Source: DASPUI01 sp035622995 (lineage in GTDB: Bacteria > Verrucomicrobiota > Verrucomicrobiia > Chthoniobacterales > UBA10450). From it: 17,854 bases of DNA. A program made the translations under genes and the position numbers. The stretch covers positions 1-17,854 of the forward strand of contig DASPUI010000038.1 of the NCBI GenBank assembly GCA_035622995.1. Direction: 5' to 3'. Below the pieces are notes generated by a model. That model made no database searches and had not been told where the DNA came from. It was given only the letters and a program-made list of their open reading frames with translations. This document shows, one piece after another, positions 13,782 to 17,854 of this stretch; the stretch's first letter is position 1; each line of letters begins with the position of its first letter.

Positions 13782-14498
13782 TCAGTTTTCGCAAATTAAT
13801 TTCGCCGATTTCGCGTTCGGCAGAGCGAGAATCCGATTTTTCTTGCCCGGATAATCGAGCGATCGGAACCTTTGGATTTCCTCAACCCGCCGAACCGCGT
13901 TAAGCGCATCGAGGTAGCGAGTGTAGCTCGATGCCAGTTTGGTTGTTTCGAGATAACGGGCCCGCAGATTTCGATTTTGAAAAGCATCGGGGCATTGCCG
14001 GGCGAAAAGATGAAACCGAATCCAGCGGCGATCCATCTGCGAAATGCGCTGCGTTCTTCGAAAAAAAGCAACAAACAAAAGGAGGACCAGGTAGGTATCG
14101 ACCTGCGCCTGCAGCTCAAGATTACGGACGAAATCTTCCGACGAAATTTCGTGCGTGCCGCCTTTGAACTGGAGCGCGGCGTGCAACGCGTGGTTAATTT
14201 CTTCCACGAACATGATGAGCGATCCAATATTTCCGTCGCTCAATCCGGCCCGCGGATCGTGGGCCTCAAGCTGTTCGATCAACCAGCGCGAATAATAAAT
14301 GCCGATGTAGAGGCGATCGTCCGTTCTGCGCAGAAAAGTCCGGGCCAGTTGGCTCAACTCGCGGGCGGATTTGCCGGCTAGAATCGACAATTCCCGGCAA
14401 CGTCGTTGGTCGATCAGGCAGTCTTCCAAATTGATCCCGACCTGCGCGTAAGTCCGCTCGAAAAGCCGTTGGATCTGGCTGAAGAGCGTTTCGTTCAT
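13782..14498 (-). CDS. Unrecognised helical protein with an ExxHxxH motif
   Basis: A 238-residue protein I do not recognise. It has no signal peptide and appears largely alpha-helical. A central helix carries E99-E100-I-N-H103-A-L-H106, and a preceding helix has E75 and E78. This spacing recalls metal ligands in helical bundles, but no family match supports it. A hydrophobic stretch (TYLVLLLFVAFF, about 136-147) may be buried or membrane-associated. The C-terminal third is rich in Arg and Lys. Its ATG overlaps the stop of the next unknown gene upstream (14495-14498), so the two are likely made together. It is 21 bases ahead of the YycJ gene. Confidence 0.72.
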   Translation of the reverse strand: MNETLFSQIQRLFERTYAQVGINLEDCLIDQRRCRELSILAGKSARELSQLARTFLRRTDDRLYIGIYYSRWLIEQLEAHDPRAGLSDGNIGSLIMFVEEINHALHAALQFKGGTHEISSEDFVRNLELQAQVDTYLVLLLFVAFFRRTQRISQMDRRWIRFHLFARQCPDAFQNRNLRARYLETTKLASSYTRYLDALNAVRRVEEIQRFRSLDYPGKKNRILALPNAKSAKLICEN

Positions 14499-15190
14499 AA
14501 TTTCAAAAGCGACGCTGCCGCATCGTCGTCCAGATTGAGCAAGCGATCGGAAAGATCATTCAAAGCGAGACGAACGTCGTGGAACCGATCGGCCAGGCCC
14601 TCGAACACATCGTCGAGCTCGCACCGTCGCGCGGTTGCGTGCGAAGCCACCAGTTGATAATTGGTGCGGCCAATTTGCTCGTAAAATTCAATGTCCGGCG
14701 CGCCGCGCAAACTTCGGCGCTGTGTGTTTTCGTGAAAAATGCCGCTGATAAAAAGCGAATAATTCCCAACGTGAGCGCGAAGCATGAATGTTTGCGCCGG
14801 GGTCGCGCGCCGGAGCGCGATCAGCATGTCGCAAATGTATTCGTGCGCGCGATCGCCAATTTGCTCGGGCGCACATAAACGGTTCGTGCGCGAGAATGTT
14901 TCCAGCAATGAACCGACGTAATCGCATATTTTGCGATCGGTGATTTCGGCCTGTTGCAAAACGTGGCGCGCGAGGACATAAAAATAAAACTGCGAAGAAA
15001 TCCGTAACTGCCCGGCATTCGAAAGAATGGCATCGACCAACCGCGGATGATCCAGAATCGAATCCCGCGTTTCATCATCGCTCAGGAGATCGACCAAAGA
15101 AACCCGGTCGGTGCGCGAATGAGCCAGGGTGCGCACGATAAAGTCGAAATCAGCGGCGGTAAACCGAGCTCGACAATTCGCCCTGATCAT
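14495..15190 (-). CDS. Unrecognised helical protein, first gene of the minus-strand operon
   Basis: A 231-residue protein I do not recognise. It seems all-helical and cytoplasmic, with no signal peptide or membrane segment. Visible stretches: FTAADFDFIVRTLA near the start, LVDLLSDDETRDSILDHPRLVDAIL, SSQFYFYVLARHVLQQAEI, DRAHEYICDMLIAL and a C-terminal acidic-basic helix ending LNLDDDAAASLLKL. A strong RBS (AAGGAGT, 15204-15198) 7 bases ahead fixes the ATG at 15190. Its stop overlaps the start of the ExxHxxH protein by four bases. That tight pairing suggests the two act together. Confidence 0.75.
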   Translation of the reverse strand: MIRANCRARFTAADFDFIVRTLAHSRTDRVSLVDLLSDDETRDSILDHPRLVDAILSNAGQLRISSQFYFYVLARHVLQQAEITDRKICDYVGSLLETFSRTNRLCAPEQIGDRAHEYICDMLIALRRATPAQTFMLRAHVGNYSLFISGIFHENTQRRSLRGAPDIEFYEQIGRTNYQLVASHATARRCELDDVFEGLADRFHDVRLALNDLSDRLLNLDDDAAASLLKL

Positions 15191-15197
15191 CTCGGGT

Positions 15198-15204
15198 ACT
15201 CCTT
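15198..15204 (-). promoter_or_regulatory. Strong ribosome binding site for the first unknown gene
   Basis: AAGGAGT on the minus strand lies 7 bases upstream of ATG 15190, near-ideal spacing. It marks the start of the four-gene minus-strand operon and supports the chosen start codon. Confidence 0.75.
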
Positions 15205-15268
15205 ATGAGCATTGACGATGCCGAAGACAAGTCTCTTTAATCCCGGGTGACTGGCCGATTTACACCGA

Positions 15269-16234
15269 TCACGATCTCAGGACCCAGTCTCGCCACGGCA
15301 GTTGATAAAGAAGGATCGCGAAAAATGAAAGAAGATAGGCCGTTGCGATCCGCGGAAATTTATCTTTCGCGAGCGTAAAACCCATGATCGCGAGGATCCA
15401 GCCAAAACCAAATACCGGCGCAGGCAGATAGGTTGTGAAAATGAAGAACAGCAGAACGATGTGGGCGATCTCATCGGTGCGTCGCCACCGCAAAAGCAGA
15501 AGCGCGCCAATTGCCAGCTGTAGCCCGAGGTCCCACCACGTCATCGCAACCGCCGCGATGCGCGCTCGGTCCGAACCTTCAATATGAATGTCGTTGCCTT
15601 CCACGTCGGCGAACGGGCTTCGCAAGAAATGCATTTTCCTGGTTACCACATCACCAACAACCGGATTAATCCCGACCAGTTTACCAAACGCAGCAAAGCG
15701 TGGATCGACATAGAGATAATGCTCGAACATTTCGCCTGATCGATAGCTTGGCGAAGCAAGCTTCTGGGCGGAAGCAGCCAGGAAAATCAGGCAAAGAAAA
15801 AAGCGAGCATTGAACAAAAGGATGTGCTTCTGCTGTTCCGCGTCGCGGAAAAGATGAACGACAAACAACACCCAGGTCCAGTAAACGAGCAGATATTTAT
15901 GATTATCGACCTGTTCCCAGGTCAGAATGATGGTGATCGTCCCAGCGAGAGCAAGCGCGAACCAGAATAGCGGCTGGCGAAGCGAAGATGGACGCAGCGC
16001 AAACATCAGGAAACAAATTCCCGATACAATGCGAAACAGCCAGTGATCTAACTGAAAGATGATCGCCAAAACCAGTGTCAGCACACTGATCGTCTGAATA
16101 AGATCGAGATTGCGCGTGAATTCGATCAGATGACCGACGCCGAACGAACTGCCGGCCGATCGCCCGGTTTTCGAGGCTCCGCGCGATTGACGAGGGTTGA
16201 TGGCAGATGAACGCCTGGATGAGGCGATTTTCAT
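15269..16234 (-). CDS. Multi-pass membrane protein, HTTM-like
   Basis: A 321-residue integral membrane protein with about eight or nine helices, for example around 45-63, 65-80, 88-105, 113-129, 138-156, 226-249, 257-289 and 298-314. The segment FFLCLIFLAASAQKLASPSY with K158 resembles the 'K' motif in HTTM proteins, the family that includes vitamin K-dependent gamma-carboxylase membrane domains. A basic, Ser-rich N-terminus (about 35 residues) precedes the first helix. A large loop lies between helices at about 160-225. The gene's ATG overlaps the stop of the preceding gene in ATGA (16231-16234). The match is partial, so the activity is uncertain; a plain DoxX-like role is another option. 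Confidence 0.7.
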   Translation of the reverse strand: MKIASSRRSSAINPRQSRGASKTGRSAGSSFGVGHLIEFTRNLDLIQTISVLTLVLAIIFQLDHWLFRIVSGICFLMFALRPSSLRQPLFWFALALAGTITIILTWEQVDNHKYLLVYWTWVLFVVHLFRDAEQQKHILLFNARFFLCLIFLAASAQKLASPSYRSGEMFEHYLYVDPRFAAFGKLVGINPVVGDVVTRKMHFLRSPFADVEGNDIHIEGSDRARIAAVAMTWWDLGLQLAIGALLLLRWRRTDEIAHIVLLFFIFTTYLPAPVFGFGWILAIMGFTLAKDKFPRIATAYLLSFFAILLYQLPWRDWVLRS

Positions 16235-16812
16235 GAGTCGTTCCGCATCCGGCGCGATCCGTACAATTCCTGCGAGCCAAACAAAAGCGTTTCAGCGAGC
16301 GAGCAATGCAAACGCCTGGTATGCGGATCGTAGGTGAGCTTCCAAAACTGAATTTCCACACTCGGATTTCTATCTTCGCTCTCCGACCGAAGTGGCGAGG
16401 CGACCATCACGCGAAATGCCTTGTCCTCTGCGCTTACCGGGTCGCCGTTACCATTTACTTTTAATACAGGCCTGCGTTGGAAAGCGGGGATCCAGTTCTC
16501 GCTCCCGATCATTCTTGCCGCACGCAGAAAATTTTCTCGGGCTGGATACTCCAAAGCTCGACTCAACAAATCCTGATCCTCAGGAGTGAGCTGGGGGAGC
16601 GGGTCTCGGCTCCCGTCGGAATGAACTAGAAAAACCTTCGCATAACGGTTGGCCAGTTCATCTGCGGCGGCGAACATGCCCATGCCGCCTCCCTTCCAGG
16701 TGGACAACCCATAGTGGGTGTTGAGATAAATCTGGCGCCCGAGGATGGCCAACGCGGCGCAGGGAACGCACACGGTTAAAAGCCATCGCCAAACTGCCGA
16801 TCGAATGATCAT
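16231..16812 (-). CDS. Membrane-anchored protein of unknown function, HTTM-gene partner
   Basis: A 193-residue protein with one N-terminal hydrophobic helix (about 8-26, WRWLLTVCVPCAALAILG), most likely an anchor rather than a cleaved signal. The rest is soluble and probably periplasmic: TWKGGGMGMFAAADELANRYAKVFLV, then a helix with PEDQDLLSRAL, and an Arg-rich end. I know no family for it with certainty. It overlaps the membrane gene that follows by four bases, so the two are very likely a functional pair. ATG 16812 has no visible SD but begins the anchor directly. The 152-base gap upstream holds the terminator of the beta-barrel gene. Confidence 0.7.
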   Translation of the reverse strand: MIIRSAVWRWLLTVCVPCAALAILGRQIYLNTHYGLSTWKGGGMGMFAAADELANRYAKVFLVHSDGSRDPLPQLTPEDQDLLSRALEYPARENFLRAARMIGSENWIPAFQRRPVLKVNGNGDPVSAEDKAFRVMVASPLRSESEDRNPSVEIQFWKLTYDPHTRRLHCSLAETLLFGSQELYGSRRMRNDS

Positions 16813-16908
16813 AACTTTGCGCTTCCGGCGAACTTTACCCGAGAGATCGTCGAGTTGCAGTAAATCTCGTCAAGTCTTGATTTCGACGTTGTATCGGAAT
16901 GTACAGCG

Positions 16909-16940
16909 AAAGACCGGCGCAATTTCGTGCGCCGGTCTTT
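16909..16940 (-). terminator. Strong intrinsic-terminator-like hairpin after the beta-barrel gene
   Basis: AAAGACCGGCGC (16909-16920) and GCGCCGGTCTTT (16929-16940) form a perfect 12-bp stem with an 8-base loop. On the minus strand the stem closes in TTT and sits about 24 bases after the stop of the beta-barrel gene. It insulates that gene from the membrane-protein pair. Confidence 0.8.
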
Positions 16941-16964
16941 GAAATTCCGCCTGACAGTTACAGC

Positions 16965-17792
16965 TTAGTGGCCGAAGAAACTGCCGAAGTTGTAGTTTAC
17001 GCCAAACCTGAAAGAATAAAGTTCGTCCCCGAATACAAACTTTGCCTGAGAATTGTTGGTTGAATCGGCGCCGACATAGCTCGCGCTTTGCGAATCTTCT
17101 GCCAGCCAGGTGTAAAGACCTTCCGCTTTGATGCTCCAGCGGCAGTTGAGCTTGTACTCGATACCCATTCCCCCAATCAGACCCCAGCGCCAGTCATCGC
17201 CGGTCCACGCCGTGTCATATAGAGCGGACTCATCTGAAGTGTAATAAGCAATGCGAGAGTACCAATCACCATGGACAAAGGCGCCACCGACGGTCCCATA
17301 GATTAACGCCTTATTGTCGAGGAAAGAAATACCGAGGCGTCCACGGACCGATCCCTGGAAATCAATTCTGGCTACATTGTACCAGCCCCAGTTTTCTACG
17401 CCGTTGTGATCCGTCTCACCAAAGTTGGTCAGCCGGGTTTTATTAATGGTATTGCCGCTGTAATCGGCGTCAGCCTCAATGCCGAGCACCAAATCTTTCC
17501 ATTGATAGTTGAATCCCATCTGACCGCCAATTACGCCATTAACGTTGTCGTAGGTGACGCCAGGTTCCGTGACGTAATAAGCGCCTTCGTAGCCGGCATA
17601 ATTTTGGTCGCTGAATCTGGATTCTTGCCAGCCGATACCGCCGTTCACACCGACGTAGAACCCGGTCCAATCGCAAGGCGGTGGAGCAGGCGCAACATTT
17701 TTCTCCACCGGCATCGGCCCGGCGTTGCACAGCGTAACCGCCGCAAACACGAACACTAAACACAAGAAATATTTGGTTAAGGATTTCTTCAT
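16965..17792 (-). CDS. Outer-membrane beta-barrel protein
   Basis: A 275-residue exported protein. Residues 1-24 are a signal peptide (MKKSLTKYFLCLVFVFAAVTLCNA). After a short Pro-rich linker (APAPPP) comes DWTGFYVGVNGGIGW, the typical first strand of small OmpA-like/Opa-like barrels (COG3637 type). Alternating Gly-aromatic strands follow, such as GGQMGFNYQW, GSVRGRLGIS, GMGIEYKLNCRW and the closing FRFGVNYNFGSFF. The end has the aromatic pattern usual for barrel insertion, though the last residues are GH. It supports a Gram-negative envelope. Pores of this group are structural or adhesive; no substrate can be named. The gene is monocistronic, bounded by the hairpin at 16909-16940. Confidence 0.87.
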   Translation of the reverse strand: MKKSLTKYFLCLVFVFAAVTLCNAGPMPVEKNVAPAPPPCDWTGFYVGVNGGIGWQESRFSDQNYAGYEGAYYVTEPGVTYDNVNGVIGGQMGFNYQWKDLVLGIEADADYSGNTINKTRLTNFGETDHNGVENWGWYNVARIDFQGSVRGRLGISFLDNKALIYGTVGGAFVHGDWYSRIAYYTSDESALYDTAWTGDDWRWGLIGGMGIEYKLNCRWSIKAEGLYTWLAEDSQSASYVGADSTNNSQAKFVFGDELYSFRFGVNYNFGSFFGH

Positions 17793-17854
17793 AAGTGCGT
17801 AGATTGCAAGTTGACCAAGGAGGCGTCAAGGGGAAAACCCAAATTTTTTCCCGG

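Noticed and set aside
17793..17854. Promoter TTGACG / CAATCT ahead of the beta-barrel gene
   Set aside because: The -35 is fair with a 17-base spacer, but the -10 matches the consensus at too few positions to call.

Overview
The window looks like chromosomal DNA of a Gram-negative soil-type bacterium, most likely a Verrucomicrobiota member (Chthoniobacterales-like). This is an inference from the mix of genes: an excisionase-type HTH fused to a receiver domain, a large PKD-repeat secreted protein, an outer-membrane beta-barrel protein, paired HTTM-type membrane genes, and operons built on ATGA start/stop overlaps. No rRNA, tRNA, CRISPR array or transposase was seen.

Region 1 (about 357-6118, all + strand) is the most distinctive part. 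It holds a free-standing NRPS-type adenylation enzyme, a GT2 glycosyltransferase, a flavin-dependent halogenase, a small phosphopantetheine carrier protein and a sugar-1-phosphate nucleotidyltransferase. The adenylation-pocket residues read D-L-F-Y-L-A-L-V-C-K. That is one change from the code I recall for the free-standing prolyl-AMP ligases that feed pyrrolyl-carrier pathways (pyoluteorin, coumermycin, prodiginines). The halogenase keeps the WxWxIP motif and a lysine at the catalytic position and resembles the PltA type. Together they suggest a small cassette that loads proline (or a relative) on a carrier and halogenates a carrier-bound ring. The prolyl-carrier dehydrogenase expected in such a pathway is not in the window. 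Most of these genes are separated by 200-350 bases and lack clear ribosome binding sites, unlike the packed operons further on; only the halogenase and carrier genes are close together.

Region 2 (6292-9398) has a secreted protein with an SGNH-like N-terminal domain, a PKD domain and three ~112-residue repeats. It converges on a small HTH-receiver regulator transcribed from the other strand.

Region 3 (9399-12332, +) is a compact operon: phospholipid N-methyltransferase-like protein, class II fumarase, an exported protein of unknown function and a VOC-fold protein. It ends at a hairpin facing region 4.

Region 4 (12406-15190, -) is another compact operon: two unrecognised proteins, a YycJ-type metallo-beta-lactamase-fold hydrolase and a GNAT acetyltransferase. 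Region 5 (15269-16812, -) is a membrane-protein pair with an HTTM-like member. Region 6 (16965-17792, -) is an outer-membrane beta-barrel protein followed by a strong 12-bp terminator hairpin.
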